A stretch of DNA of 64,000 bases from Herbaspirillum rhizosphaerae_A (lineage in GTDB: Bacteria > Pseudomonadota > Gammaproteobacteria > Burkholderiales > Burkholderiaceae_D), in contig NZ_JAQQFR010000006.1 of assembly GCF_046025915.1 (NCBI RefSeq), positions 186,001 to 250,000 on the forward strand. The letters are read 5' to 3'. The position numbers were made by a program, and so were the translations under genes. Positions 51,509 to 61,100 of the stretch are shown in pieces; positions within the stretch are counted from its first letter, which is position 1; every line of letters starts with the position of its first letter. The notes beneath the pieces were generated by a model. That model was not told the origin of the DNA, did no database searches, and saw only the letters and a program-made list of their open reading frames with translations.

Positions 51509-53566
51509 ATGAGCGCACCAATTTATTCAGCTTCGCCGACGATCGCGGACAACGCTGCACAAGAAATGATGACCACGGAGCAGCAAGAGTGGGCCTTGGC
51601 CGATCTGCTCAGAGAGCCTCCCGTCTACAAACCCAACGGTCAGAGGATGCCTTCCTGCCAGTCGATGGTCAGAATTGGTCTGTTCTTCGACGGCACCAGT
51701 AACAACAAGTATCGGGATGAGCCCAAGCAGGAACATACCAATGTCGTCAAGCTGTTCAATGCGCACAAGGACGTCAGGGGCGAAGGTTTTCTGGACGATA
51801 TGGACTGCTTCCGTTTCTATATCCCCGGTGTCGGCACCCGCTTTCCTGAAAATCAGGAGTGGAAAGAAACACAGGAAGGCAAGGCCATGGGCAAAGGTGG
51901 GCAAGCGCGGATTTTGTACGGAATTCTAGAGATCTATAATGCCGTTCATCGCGCTTTTAACAGCGATAGACCACTGTTTTCACCACCTGAAATTACAGCG
52001 AAACTAAAAAGCTACACCCGCGACGTCGAAAGCAACTACGACAAGGACTACCCCCAGCACGAGCGCCGCAAACGCTGGTTCATGCAATTGCGCGATGAAT
52101 TGAACGACAAGCTAAAAGCCCAGCGCGACATCATTCTCCAGCCGCGTATTCCCCTCATTCGCGTGGCCGTATTTGGTTTTTCACGCGGGGCGATTGAAGC
52201 GCGCAGTTTCTGCTACTGGCTGCACGCCGCACTGGAAGAGAAATCCACGCTCGCGGGTATGCCCATCGAGATCAACTTCCTCGGCCTGTTCGACTCGGTC
52301 GCCTCGGTCGGCCTGCCGCATTCGACGGCGCAAACCACGCCGTTCCGTTTCATCGACGGCCACTTCAGCTGGGCGGCAGAGACTTTGACGCCACTTCCAT
52401 CACTGGTCAAACAGACGGTGCACTACATTGCCGCGCATGAACAGCGCATGAACTTTCCCGTCACACGCGTGCAGGGCAACAACGTGCAGGAAGTACTGTA
52501 TCCCGGCGTGCATGCGGATGTCGGTGGTGGCTATTGCCCCAGAGAGCAAGGACGAGGAATGAGCGTCGGGCAGATGGTGTCGCAGGTGCCGCTGTTGCAT
52601 ATGCATAAAATTGCGCGTCTGGCAGGTGTGCCCTTGGTGACCTATCGCCAGATGTCTTCGGATCTACAGGCCGACTATGCCCTCAGTCCCGAACTAGCTG
52701 CCAACTGGAACGCCTACATGGCTGCTGGAGATTTCGCCGGAACGTATGAGAGTCAAGTACGCGAACACATGCGGATGTACTACCGTTTTCGCTATCACTG
52801 GCTAGGCCGCATGGCGCAACTGCCGGCCTGCCAGCATGCCACTCCCCAAGAGCAGCAAGACATGGTCAGCTACGACGATCTGTTCAAGGGAGACATGGAG
52901 CTGCTGCGTGAGCGTGCCAAGGGTGGCCGTCCAAGGATGTACCGAGACAACGGCGATGAAATCAAATTCTTTGCACCGGGCCACAGTCACATCGCCAACC
53001 GCGAGCAGTTACTGCGCGCGGATATGCGCCAAGCACCCGACGACAGGGAAGCGCTGGCGCTCCAGGTATTCGAAGAACAACGGGGCCAGTCCAAGGCCGA
53101 TGGCATCGCCTTGCTGGAAGAACAGGTGCACGATTCGCTGGCTGGTTTCTATCTAGGTGGTTACGTCAGCGCAGAAGAGAAAGTAGAGAAACTGCACACA
53201 TGGCAGACCAAGCCGCCGTCGCGAGAAGATAGCTACAACTATCAGGCCTGGCAGAACTTTGAGAAGGCCAAGGCGCAGAATCCTGAGCTGCAAAAGATTC
53301 TGGATGATAAGGCGGCGTTGGTAAAGCAGGCAGAGGCTGCTCGTTTCAATGGTCGTTTGGGAGACATGGAAGATATACAGCGTGAAAGCGCCTTCACCGA
53401 CAAAGAAGCCACGTTGTTGACGCTAGATGCCAATGGTCAGTCGATCTTCCCCGTACAAAAGGACAGCGACGCGGGAGCATTGTGTAGTGTCTTTGTCGCC
53501 ACGCAGACGGAGACTCTACGCGAAGGCGGTGGGTATCTGGTGCCGCGTGTTGTATTCTTGCCATAA
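51509..53566 (+). CDS. Tle1-family (DUF2235) lipase, probable type VI secretion effector
   Basis: A 685-residue protein with the Tle1/DUF2235 hydrolase core: LFFDGTSNNKY at 59-68, nucleophile elbow GFSRGA with Ser225, Asp262 in LFDSVASVG, and His335 in YPGVHADVGGGY. This matches the GxSxG Ser-Asp-His triad of antibacterial phospholipase A effectors. No signal peptide is present, as expected for T6SS cargo. The rest (from about 400) is a helical C-terminal part. GGAGG precedes the start. No vgrG, hcp or PAAR gene is nearby, so loading would need a VgrG encoded elsewhere. Confidence 0.85.
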   Translation: MSAPIYSASPTIADNAAQEMMTTEQQEWALADLLREPPVYKPNGQRMPSCQSMVRIGLFFDGTSNNKYRDEPKQEHTNVVKLFNAHKDVRGEGFLDDMDCFRFYIPGVGTRFPENQEWKETQEGKAMGKGGQARILYGILEIYNAVHRAFNSDRPLFSPPEITAKLKSYTRDVESNYDKDYPQHERRKRWFMQLRDELNDKLKAQRDIILQPRIPLIRVAVFGFSRGAIEARSFCYWLHAALEEKSTLAGMPIEINFLGLFDSVASVGLPHSTAQTTPFRFIDGHFSWAAETLTPLPSLVKQTVHYIAAHEQRMNFPVTRVQGNNVQEVLYPGVHADVGGGYCPREQGRGMSVGQMVSQVPLLHMHKIARLAGVPLVTYRQMSSDLQADYALSPELAANWNAYMAAGDFAGTYESQVREHMRMYYRFRYHWLGRMAQLPACQHATPQEQQDMVSYDDLFKGDMELLRERAKGGRPRMYRDNGDEIKFFAPGHSHIANREQLLRADMRQAPDDREALALQVFEEQRGQSKADGIALLEEQVHDSLAGFYLGGYVSAEEKVEKLHTWQTKPPSREDSYNYQAWQNFEKAKAQNPELQKILDDKAALVKQAEAARFNGRLGDMEDIQRESAFTDKEATLLTLDANGQSIFPVQKDSDAGALCSVFVATQTETLREGGGYLVPRVVFLP

Positions 53567-53660
53567 CAACACGTCGTGACATAGACCCTTAACGCCGCAC
53601 GAACAGATTATCCAGCCCCGACGGGTATTCGCGTGCTGAGAGGGGAGCGAAAAATTAGAT

Positions 53661-53693
53661 AGGCGCGCCGGCAAGCAGTTTTTTGGCGCGCCT
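53661..53693. terminator. Perfect inverted repeat after the Tle1 gene
   Basis: AGGCGCGCC (53661-53669) and GGCGCGCCT (53685-53693) flank a loop of 15 bases containing TTTTTT. It lies between convergent genes and may terminate both, although no T-run follows the stem on the plus strand. Confidence 0.6.
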
Positions 53694-53709
53694 GTGTTTA
53701 ATCCTCCAC

Positions 53710-55206
53710 TCAGACATTCTTTGTGGGACTACTCAGGAAATCGTGAACATTTTTTGCATCGATTTTCCCTAATGCTTGCAACACGCCTTCCTCTTCGATC
53801 CTGCGCAGGAAGCCTTTCACCACGGAGACAAACTCAATCCGCATGGCGAGATCGTTGCCGAACACCGCTTCAATCGCCAGCAGCGCATCGACGCGCTGAC
53901 TGATGTCCGTGATACCGGCTGCCGCCTGTAAGGTGTCAGCAAGCGGATCCGAAATCGGATACGCCCGTCCAGCTTCATCTTCCGCGCGCAGATAGCGCAT
54001 CCAGCCGGCTACCGCAAAACACAGGCGCTCGCAGGGCAGACCGGCATCCAGGCGTGCGCGTATCGTGCCGAGCAAACGCTGCGGCAATTTCTGCGATCCA
54101 TCCATGGCGATCTGCTGCAGGCGATGCTTCAACGCCGGGTTGCGAAAGCGTGCCACCAGTTCGTCACGGTAGTCATCCAATCCCGGACGCTGCAAGGTCG
54201 GTGCGATTTCTTCCGTCATCATGCGTTCGATGAAGCCGCGCAAACCATCATCGCGGATCGCCTGATCGACCGTGACATAACCCGCCAGCGAACCCAGATA
54301 GGCGAGGCTGGAGTGGCTGCCGTTGAGCATGCGCAGCTTGGCATGTTCGTACGGTTCTGCTTCGTCGACCATGGTGGCGCCAGCCTGTTCCCATGCCGGA
54401 CGCGGGCCTGCGAAACGGTCTTCGATCACCCATTGCGAGAACGGTTCGGTCACGACCGGCCAAGCGTCGTCGACCGTGAGTCGGGCGGTGATGGCGGTGC
54501 GGTCTTCATCCGTGGTTTTTGGCACGATACGATCCACCATCGAGTTGGGGAACGCGCCATGCTGCGAGATCCATTTCGACAATTCCGTATCGATACGCTC
54601 GGCAAACGCCAACACCAGCGCGCGGGAGGTATTGCCGTTGGACGGCAGGTTGTCGCAGGAAAGTACAGTGAATGGCGGCAACCCGGCATCGCGGCGTTTT
54701 TCCAGCGCACGCACGATGAAGCCGATGGCTGAGCGCGGTGCGTCGGTATGCGCCAGGTCGTGCGCAATATCGGGATGATCGAAGCGCAGCGTGTTGGTCG
54801 CCGGATCGTGGCAATAGCCTTTTTCCGTCACAGTGAGGCTGACGATATGGCAATGCGGATGGCTCATGGCCGCCAGCACGGTGGCAGGCGATTCCGGCGC
54901 GACCAGCGTATCGATGATGGAACCGATGATGCGCAGTTGTTCGCCTTCGCCTCTGATCCCCAGCGTATAGAGATTGTCCTGCGGCGCCAGCGCATCGCGG
55001 GTATCGGGGCTGCGTAGCGACACGCCGACGATGCCCCAGCGCAGGTCGCCTTCCGCCAGCACCGTGTCGGTATAGACCGCCTGATGCGCGCGGTGGAAGG
55101 CGCCTAGTCCCAGATGCACGATGCCGGGCAGCAGGGCGGTTCTGTCGTAGGTCGGCAGGGTCGCCTGCTTGCTCGCTTGCGCCAGCGTTTGCTTGTTCAG
55201 CTTCAT
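53710..55206 (-). CDS. uxuB: Mannitol-dehydrogenase-family oxidoreductase, probably fructuronate reductase
   Basis: A 498-residue enzyme of the long-chain mannitol dehydrogenase family: IVHLGLGAFHRAHQAVYTD (cofactor loop) and KLRMLNGSHSSLAYLG, which carries the catalytic Lys, Asn and His. Its place in a gene set with uxaC points to fructuronate reductase (UxuB: D-fructuronate to D-mannonate), with tagaturonate reductase or mannitol dehydrogenase as alternatives. It is the last gene of the operon and follows the second permease by 12 bases. Confidence 0.82.
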   Translation of the reverse strand: MKLNKQTLAQASKQATLPTYDRTALLPGIVHLGLGAFHRAHQAVYTDTVLAEGDLRWGIVGVSLRSPDTRDALAPQDNLYTLGIRGEGEQLRIIGSIIDTLVAPESPATVLAAMSHPHCHIVSLTVTEKGYCHDPATNTLRFDHPDIAHDLAHTDAPRSAIGFIVRALEKRRDAGLPPFTVLSCDNLPSNGNTSRALVLAFAERIDTELSKWISQHGAFPNSMVDRIVPKTTDEDRTAITARLTVDDAWPVVTEPFSQWVIEDRFAGPRPAWEQAGATMVDEAEPYEHAKLRMLNGSHSSLAYLGSLAGYVTVDQAIRDDGLRGFIERMMTEEIAPTLQRPGLDDYRDELVARFRNPALKHRLQQIAMDGSQKLPQRLLGTIRARLDAGLPCERLCFAVAGWMRYLRAEDEAGRAYPISDPLADTLQAAAGITDISQRVDALLAIEAVFGNDLAMRIEFVSVVKGFLRRIEEEGVLQALGKIDAKNVHDFLSSPTKNV

Positions 55207-55218
55207 TTTCTTCCTGCG

Positions 55219-56124
55219 TCAGTTTTGCGGATGTTCTTTGACGCGGGACACCAGCTGTGTCGGGCTGACAAAGCGCATCGCGATCAGCAGCCAGATCAGC
55301 GTGACGATCATGTAGACCATCGCCATGGCATCGATCGATTGCGAAGCGCGCACGCCTGCGGCAAACACCGAGTAATACAGCGCCACCACCAGCGTTTGCG
55401 TATCCGCGCCTGCGGTCAGGAAGGTCAGCTCGAACATCGCGATCGTGCGCACCAGCACCAGTAGCGAGGCGGCCAGAATGCCCGGTGCCAGCAGCGGCAC
55501 CAGCACATGGCGGAACATCGTGAAGGTGCGGGCGCCGAATACGCGTGCAGCCGATTCCAGATTCGGATCGATCTGCTCAATGAAGGGCGTCATTACCAGA
55601 ATCACGAACGGCAAGGCCGGCAGCAGGTTGGCGATGATCACACCGGGCAGCGTGCCTGCCAGATGCAATTCATACATCAACGTCGCCAGCGGAATACCGT
55701 AAGTGATCGGTGGGATCATCAGCGGTAGCAGGAACAAACCGGTCAGCAGTTTCTTGCCGCGGAAATTGCGGCGCGCCAAGGTGTACGCCGCCGGCACGCC
55801 GATCAGGATCGACAGCACCACCACCGCCAGCACAACCTGCATCGTTACCAGCAGCACATCGCCGAGCTGGAATTCCTGCCAGGCGGCGGAATACCATTCC
55901 AGCGTCCAGCCGCTTGGCAGCCAGGTGCCGAGCCAGCGCTTGGCAACCGAATTGGTGGCGACCGAGGCGATCATCAGGCCGACATTGATCAGAAAGAAGG
56001 TCATCAGGCCGACCACCAGCCCGCTCCAGGCGCGACTGGCCCAGTGGGTGCGGCGCTTCGGTGCGGGCTGCCGTGAGATCGATTGTGAAGTCATCATGGG
56101 AGAAGTTGTCGTTGCTTGATTCAT
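55219..56124 (-). CDS. ABC transporter permease, PotC/FbpB-like (second permease)
   Basis: A 301-residue permease with a basic N-terminal tail (SRQPAPKRRTHWASR) and about six membrane helices (LVVGLMTFFLINVGLMIAS; VVLAVVVLSILIGVPAAYTL; LLVLVRTIAMFELTFL). The loop ESAARVFGARTFTMFRHVLV is the EAA motif for ATPase contact. Fits the permeases of iron/spermidine/putrescine importers. It begins two bases after the first permease. Confidence 0.88.
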   Translation of the reverse strand: MNQATTTSPMMTSQSISRQPAPKRRTHWASRAWSGLVVGLMTFFLINVGLMIASVATNSVAKRWLGTWLPSGWTLEWYSAAWQEFQLGDVLLVTMQVVLAVVVLSILIGVPAAYTLARRNFRGKKLLTGLFLLPLMIPPITYGIPLATLMYELHLAGTLPGVIIANLLPALPFVILVMTPFIEQIDPNLESAARVFGARTFTMFRHVLVPLLAPGILAASLLVLVRTIAMFELTFLTAGADTQTLVVALYYSVFAAGVRASQSIDAMAMVYMIVTLIWLLIAMRFVSPTQLVSRVKEHPQN

Positions 56125-56126
56125 AA

Positions 56127-57005
56127 TTAACCCTTGCCTCCGGTGACCGGACCGCGATAGAACAGATTGCGTGCGCCGAGCACGATCACCACCACGCCCA
56201 GTTGCACCGCACCCATGATCATCGCGACTGCCGACGCCATGGAATAGTCATAGTTCTCGAACGCCGCTTCGTACGCCGCAATCGAAATCACGCGTGTCGC
56301 ACCGGCAGGTGAACCCAGCAGCACCGCCGAGGGAAATACCGAGAACGCCTGCACGAACGACAGGCAGAACGCCATCGCCAGACCCGGCAAGATCAGCGGG
56401 AAGATCACATAACGAAACTGATTGAAAGGTGTCGCGCCCAGCGTCGCAGCAGCACGCGGCAGCACCGGATCGATGCCGGTGATGTACGACAGGATCAGCA
56501 AAAAGGCGAATGGAAAGCCCGAGATCACCAGCGAGATCACCACACCTGCATAGTTATGCGTCAGGCGGATCGCGCCTTCGTAGATGTGCAGCGTCTGCAG
56601 GATCTGCGCGAACCAGCCCTTGGGGCCGAAGTAGGTCAGCATGCCTTCGGCGATCAGCACCGTACCCAGCGTGATCGGGATCACAAGGATGGTGGTGGCG
56701 ATCTTTTGATACGGCGTCTTGTGGCGCAAGCGATAGGCCACGGGCACGGCGATCAGGATGTTGATCAGCGTTGCCGGCAAGGCCAGCTTGAGTGTCACGC
56801 CGATGGTCATCCACAGATTGTCGGTGCTGAAGAACTTGATGTAGTTCGACAGCATGCCGCCTTCCAACGGCTGGAACGACAGGATCAAACCGTGAATGAA
56901 CGGATAGACGAATACCGCCAGCATGAAGATCACCGCCGGCGCGGCCATCCACATGGCGGGATCGCGCCAGCGCGAACCGGCTGTTTGTGAAGACATCAGC
57001 ATCAT
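56127..57005 (-). CDS. ABC transporter permease, PotB-like (first permease)
   Basis: A 292-residue permease with about six helices (MWMAAPAVIFMLAVFVYPFI at the start; GVVISLVISGFPFAFLLIL; GLAMAFCLSFVQAFSVFPS) and an EAA loop with RAAATLGATPFNQFRYVIFP. Its ATG overlaps the ATPase stop (ATGA, 57002-57005), so translation is coupled to the ATPase. It heterodimerises with the next gene's product by inference. Confidence 0.88.
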   Translation of the reverse strand: MMLMSSQTAGSRWRDPAMWMAAPAVIFMLAVFVYPFIHGLILSFQPLEGGMLSNYIKFFSTDNLWMTIGVTLKLALPATLINILIAVPVAYRLRHKTPYQKIATTILVIPITLGTVLIAEGMLTYFGPKGWFAQILQTLHIYEGAIRLTHNYAGVVISLVISGFPFAFLLILSYITGIDPVLPRAAATLGATPFNQFRYVIFPLILPGLAMAFCLSFVQAFSVFPSAVLLGSPAGATRVISIAAYEAAFENYDYSMASAVAMIMGAVQLGVVVIVLGARNLFYRGPVTGGKG

Positions 57006-58111
57006 GCCACCTGCTCAAAAGAATAAGCCAGTACGCGGTCGGCCGGGACGGACACGCGGATGGTTTCGCCCGGGGAGGCTTTGCCTTCCGCGCGGACATA
57101 GAGACGCGTGTTGTCTTGCGTGCGCAGCATGAACAGCGATTCGCGGCCATAGTATTCGACCGACTCCACGCGTGCGCTGATGCTGTTGCCCGGCGTGGTG
57201 CCATCGGCGCAGATGCTGAATTCTTCCGGTCGGATCGATACGGCGGCACGGCCGTTCAGGCGCATCTTCGGAATGCCGACCAGATTGACGCCGGGGCCGG
57301 CCAAGGTGACGGTCTGCGCATCCTGACCGACCACATCCAACACCAGCTCATTGCGATAGCCCATGAAGCGTGCGACTGCCAGATTCGAGGGCTGACCGTA
57401 GACTTCCGGCGGCGTGCCGATCTGCTGTACCTTGCCGTCTTTCATGACGACGATGCGGTCGGCCAGCGACAGCGCTTCATCCTGATCGTGGGTGACGTAG
57501 AGCGTGGTGCGGCCGAGTTCACCGTGGATGCGACGGATCTCGGAGCGCATTTCCAGACGCAGTTTGGCGTCGAGGTTGGACAGCGGTTCATCCATCAGAA
57601 TCAGCGGCGGTTCAATGACGATGGCGCGGGCGATCGCCACGCGTTGCTGCTGGCCGCCGGACAACTGGCCGGGCAGCTTGTTCATGTGTTGCGCCAGTTG
57701 CACCAGATCGAGGGCGCGTTTGACGCGGGTCTGGATTTCGGCGGCAGGTACGCCGCGCATCAACAGGCCGAAGCCGACATTCTTGGCCACCGTCATGTGC
57801 GGGAACAGGGCGTAGTTCTGGAACACCATGCCGAAGCCGCGCTGTTCAGGCGGCAAGGTATCGATACGGTGATCGTCAAGGTAGATGCCGCCGTCCGACA
57901 GCGGCAGCAGGCCGGCGATACAGTTCAGCGCGGTCGATTTGCCGCAGCCCGAAGGGCCGAGCAGGGCGATGAATTCACCGCGCGCAATATCCATTTGCAA
58001 ACCATCAAGTGCTGCGACTGCTGCGACTTGCTGCGCTTCGGTAGTTTTTCCGGTGCCGCCAAAGCGACGTGTAACGCGATCCAGTCGCAATGTCTTGAAG
58101 TCAGGTTTCAT
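57002..58111 (-). CDS. ABC transporter ATPase, PotA/FbpC-like
   Basis: A 369-residue ATPase: Walker A GPSGCGKST, signature LSGGQQQRVAIARA, Walker B LILMDEPLSNLD, switch His in YVTHDQDEAL, and a C-terminal TOBE-like regulatory domain (VSIRPEEFSICADG). A short extra stretch (GGTGKTTEAQQVAAV) sits in the first strand region. It energises the two permeases that follow with coupled starts. Confidence 0.92.
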   Translation of the reverse strand: MKPDFKTLRLDRVTRRFGGTGKTTEAQQVAAVAALDGLQMDIARGEFIALLGPSGCGKSTALNCIAGLLPLSDGGIYLDDHRIDTLPPEQRGFGMVFQNYALFPHMTVAKNVGFGLLMRGVPAAEIQTRVKRALDLVQLAQHMNKLPGQLSGGQQQRVAIARAIVIEPPLILMDEPLSNLDAKLRLEMRSEIRRIHGELGRTTLYVTHDQDEALSLADRIVVMKDGKVQQIGTPPEVYGQPSNLAVARFMGYRNELVLDVVGQDAQTVTLAGPGVNLVGIPKMRLNGRAAVSIRPEEFSICADGTTPGNSISARVESVEYYGRESLFMLRTQDNTRLYVRAEGKASPGETIRVSVPADRVLAYSFEQVA

Positions 58112-58200
58112 GCTTGCCTCTTATTGATCGTAATGAGCCGGGTGGCGTGGAAGATCTTGTTGCCACCCGGCTTGTCTCTGCTTTTTTCTGCTGCGTTTGC

Positions 58201-59388
58201 TTATTTGAATTTTTGAGCGCCGACTTGCTCATCCCAGATACGGAATGCTTTCACCATTACCTGCGCATCCAGCGGTTGCACGTGCGGGAACTTGGCGATC
58301 CAGTCTGCGTACTCGGCGCGGCCGAATTCTTTCAGTGTGTCCTGGCTGGCTTGCGGCGCCATCGTTACCGGCACGTTCTTGATTGCAGGGCCAGGATAGA
58401 AGTAACCCTTGTCATAGGTCTGCGCCTGTTGCTTCGGTTGCAGCAGATAGGCCATCACGTCCAGCACCACGGCTTGCTTGGCGGGAGCCAGACCCTTCGG
58501 CACGATCATGTAATGCGTGTCGTTGACCCAGGTCATGTTCTTGAAGGCGCCGACCTTGAACTCTTTCGGCACCACGCCCAACGCACGTGGGTTGATATCC
58601 CAGCCGGTCACGGTGACGGTCATGTCGCGCGAACCTTCGCCGAGTTCTTTCATCACGGCGCCTGTGCCGCCCGGGTAGTACTCGATGCAGGTGTTCAGGT
58701 CTTTCAGATAAGCCCAGGTCTTATCCCAGCCCTTGACCGGATCTTTCGGATCCTTGTCGCCGAGCAGGTAAGGCAAGCCCATCAGGAAAGTACGGCCGGG
58801 GCCGGAGTTGGCTGGACGCGCATAGATCAGCTTGTTCGGATTGGCTTTGCACCATGCCAGCAATTCCTGTGGCGTGGTCGGTACTTGCTTGACCTTGTCC
58901 GGGTTGTATTCCAGCAGCGGACCGGCAGGCATGAAGGCGACGGCGAGACCCTGGTTATGCGCCAGTTCCTGCATCTTCTTCACTTCCGGCAGATAGTTAT
59001 CGGTCAGCGGTGCGAACTTGGCATTGTTTTCCGGCAGCAGTGTCACCCACAGGTTCTGCTCGATGCCGGCTGCCAGGATATCGGTGCCGCCGAGGACCAG
59101 ATCAATGTCGCTGCGCTTGGCGTTTTGCATCGCCTTGAGCTTGCTTGGCAGCTCAGGCGCGGGCGCTTTGGTGAAGGTGAATTTGACGTTGGGATGCGTG
59201 GTCTTGTACGACTCGATGGCGTCTTGCAGCAAAGCCAGCGAACCGGCGACGTCGACCACGTTGATGGTGACGGCTGCCTGCGCATGTGCTGCAGGGCTGC
59301 CGACCATTGCGGCCAGGCCCAAGCCGATGGCGGCTGCCATGACGGTGCGACGGGTCGCTTTGTGCAAGGTGTTCAAAACCTGTTTCAT
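58201..59388 (-). CDS. ABC transporter periplasmic binding protein (PotD/AfuA class)
   Basis: A 395-residue precursor: signal peptide (RRTVMAAAIGLGLAAMVG ending AHAQA) and the binding-protein type II fold, with VTINVVDVAGSLALLQDAIE, a hinge near LLEYNPDKVKQVPTTPQELL, and GWDINPRALGVVPKEFKVGA. Resemblance to spermidine/putrescine and ferric-iron binders is by fold only; the context suggests a uronate or other sugar acid. A 7-base tandem repeat (59475-59509) lies about 90 bases upstream of its start, and it is preceded by uxaC. Confidence 0.85.
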   Translation of the reverse strand: MKQVLNTLHKATRRTVMAAAIGLGLAAMVGSPAAHAQAAVTINVVDVAGSLALLQDAIESYKTTHPNVKFTFTKAPAPELPSKLKAMQNAKRSDIDLVLGGTDILAAGIEQNLWVTLLPENNAKFAPLTDNYLPEVKKMQELAHNQGLAVAFMPAGPLLEYNPDKVKQVPTTPQELLAWCKANPNKLIYARPANSGPGRTFLMGLPYLLGDKDPKDPVKGWDKTWAYLKDLNTCIEYYPGGTGAVMKELGEGSRDMTVTVTGWDINPRALGVVPKEFKVGAFKNMTWVNDTHYMIVPKGLAPAKQAVVLDVMAYLLQPKQQAQTYDKGYFYPGPAIKNVPVTMAPQASQDTLKEFGRAEYADWIAKFPHVQPLDAQVMVKAFRIWDEQVGAQKFK

Positions 59389-59474
59389 TACTGTCTCCTC
59401 CTTGGAATAGATATTAGGTATCGGGATAACGCGGACGTCTTATAACGTTCTGATGCATCTTCAATCCGTACTAT

Positions 59475-59509
59475 TTATTGCTTATTGCTTATTGCTTATT
59501 GCTTATTGC
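59475..59509. repeat. Five tandem copies of a 7-bp unit (TTATTGC)
   Basis: TTATTGC is repeated five times without interruption between the uxaC gene and the binding-protein gene. Tandem repeats of a unit not divisible by three in a non-coding spacer can alter promoter or leader spacing when copy number changes. Confidence 0.95.
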
Positions 59510-59543
59510 TATTTTGCTGGTGTGCTTCTCTTTCAAAAAACGG

Positions 59544-60965
59544 TTACAAGCGATAAGCCTGTTTGGCCAATCGGTATGTCAGGTCATGCGCCAGTTCCAG
59601 CGCTTCGTCTTCCTTCAGGCGATGTTCGGCGACCAGTCGCGCCAGATAGCCGCAATCGATACGGCGGCTGACGTCGTGGCGCGCTGGGATCGACAGGAAG
59701 GCGCGGGTGTCGTCGTTGAAGCCGACCGTGTTGGCGAAGCCGGCGGTTTCGGTCGTCAGTTCGCGGAAACGGCGCATGCCTTCCGGCGCATCGAAGAACC
59801 ACCATGCCGGGCCAAGCTTGAGTGCCGGATACACACCGGCCAGCGGCGCCAGTTCCCGTGAGTAACTGGTTTCGTCCAGCGTGAAGAGAATGATGGACAG
59901 ACGCGGATCGAGACCGAAGCGGTCGAGCAGCGGCTTGAGCGCACCGACATATTCGGTCTGCATCGGAATGTCGAATCCCTTGTCGCGGCCGAAGCGTGCC
60001 AGCATCGTCGGGCTATGGCTGCGCCAGGAGCCGGGATGGATCTGCATCACGAGGCCGTCGTCAATACTCATCGCCGCCATCTCGGTCAGCATCTGCGCGC
60101 GGAACAATTCAGCCTCATCGCGGCTGATCTTGCCCGAGAGCGCCTTGTCGAACAGTACTTTGCATTCGGCCAGCGGCAAGTCGGCGGTACGTGCGCTCGG
60201 ATGGCCGTGATCGGTCGAGGTCGCGCCGTGTTCCTTGAAGAAGGCGCGGCGATTGCGGTGCGCGTTCAGATAGCCTTCCCAGGTGCGGGTGTTTTCGCCG
60301 GTCAGCTCGCCGAAGCGGGCAACGTTGGCGGCGAAGCCTTCAAAGTCCGGATCGATTACCGGATCGGGACGATAGGCGGTGACCACACGTGGACGGCCTT
60401 TGGCAGTTTGCCATGGATCGTTTTTCAGCTTGCCGTGATGGGCCAGCGGATCGAGCGGCGACTCGGTGGTGGCGATGACTTCAATGTTGAAGCGCTCGAA
60501 CAGCGCGCGCGGACGAAACTCGGGACGCTGGAGGCAGGCGTCGATATGATCATAGAGACTATCGGCATTGGCGACGCTCAGGCCTTCTTCCAGGCCGAAT
60601 ACTTCCTGGAATACATGATCCAGCCACATGGCGGACGGCGTGCCGCGAAACAGTGGCCAATGCTTGGCAACCAGACGCCAGATACGGCGCGGATCGGTTT
60701 CGACCGCACTGCCGTGGTGTGTTGGGATGCCGAGGTCTTCCAGCTTGACGCCCTGGCTGAACAGCATGCGAAACACATAGTGATCCGGCTGGATCAGCAG
60801 GGCGGAAGGATTGGGGAAGGCGGCGTTGTCGGCAAACCAGCTCGGATCGGTGTGACCGTGCGGGCTGACGATAGGGGCATCCTTGATCTCTTTATATAGA
60901 CGGCGCGCAATGGTACGCGTGTCCGGATCAGCGGGAAATAATCGGTCTGGGTGCAGCAATGGCAT
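59544..60965 (-). CDS. uxaC: Uronate isomerase (glucuronate/galacturonate isomerase)
   Basis: A 473-residue metal-dependent isomerase of the UxaC family converting D-glucuronate to D-fructuronate or D-galacturonate to D-tagaturonate. Motifs are SPHGHTDPSWFADN near residue 33 (metal histidines), IDACLQRPEFRPRALFERFN, PGSWRSHSPTMLARFGRDKG and FNDDTRAFLSIPARHDVSRR near the end, with the length usual for the family. It follows gntR at about 135 bases and is followed by the transporter genes. Confidence 0.95.
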   Translation of the reverse strand: MPLLHPDRLFPADPDTRTIARRLYKEIKDAPIVSPHGHTDPSWFADNAAFPNPSALLIQPDHYVFRMLFSQGVKLEDLGIPTHHGSAVETDPRRIWRLVAKHWPLFRGTPSAMWLDHVFQEVFGLEEGLSVANADSLYDHIDACLQRPEFRPRALFERFNIEVIATTESPLDPLAHHGKLKNDPWQTAKGRPRVVTAYRPDPVIDPDFEGFAANVARFGELTGENTRTWEGYLNAHRNRRAFFKEHGATSTDHGHPSARTADLPLAECKVLFDKALSGKISRDEAELFRAQMLTEMAAMSIDDGLVMQIHPGSWRSHSPTMLARFGRDKGFDIPMQTEYVGALKPLLDRFGLDPRLSIILFTLDETSYSRELAPLAGVYPALKLGPAWWFFDAPEGMRRFRELTTETAGFANTVGFNDDTRAFLSIPARHDVSRRIDCGYLARLVAEHRLKEDEALELAHDLTYRLAKQAYRL

Positions 60966-61100
60966 GTCGTCTCCTGATTTCCAATGTCTGTCTTTATCGC
61001 TTTCGGCATCCTCGGCTCTGTCGGGTTGGGTACCCTGGCCTCTGGCGGACGTCGTTGCGTTGATGTCGCGGTTACGTTGTATCCGGTGTCGCTTCTATCC

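Noticed and set aside
56987..59445. Open frames of 409 and 443 codons on the plus strand over the ATPase and binding-protein genes
   Set aside because: They are reverse complements of well-supported ABC transporter genes and have no recognisable motif.
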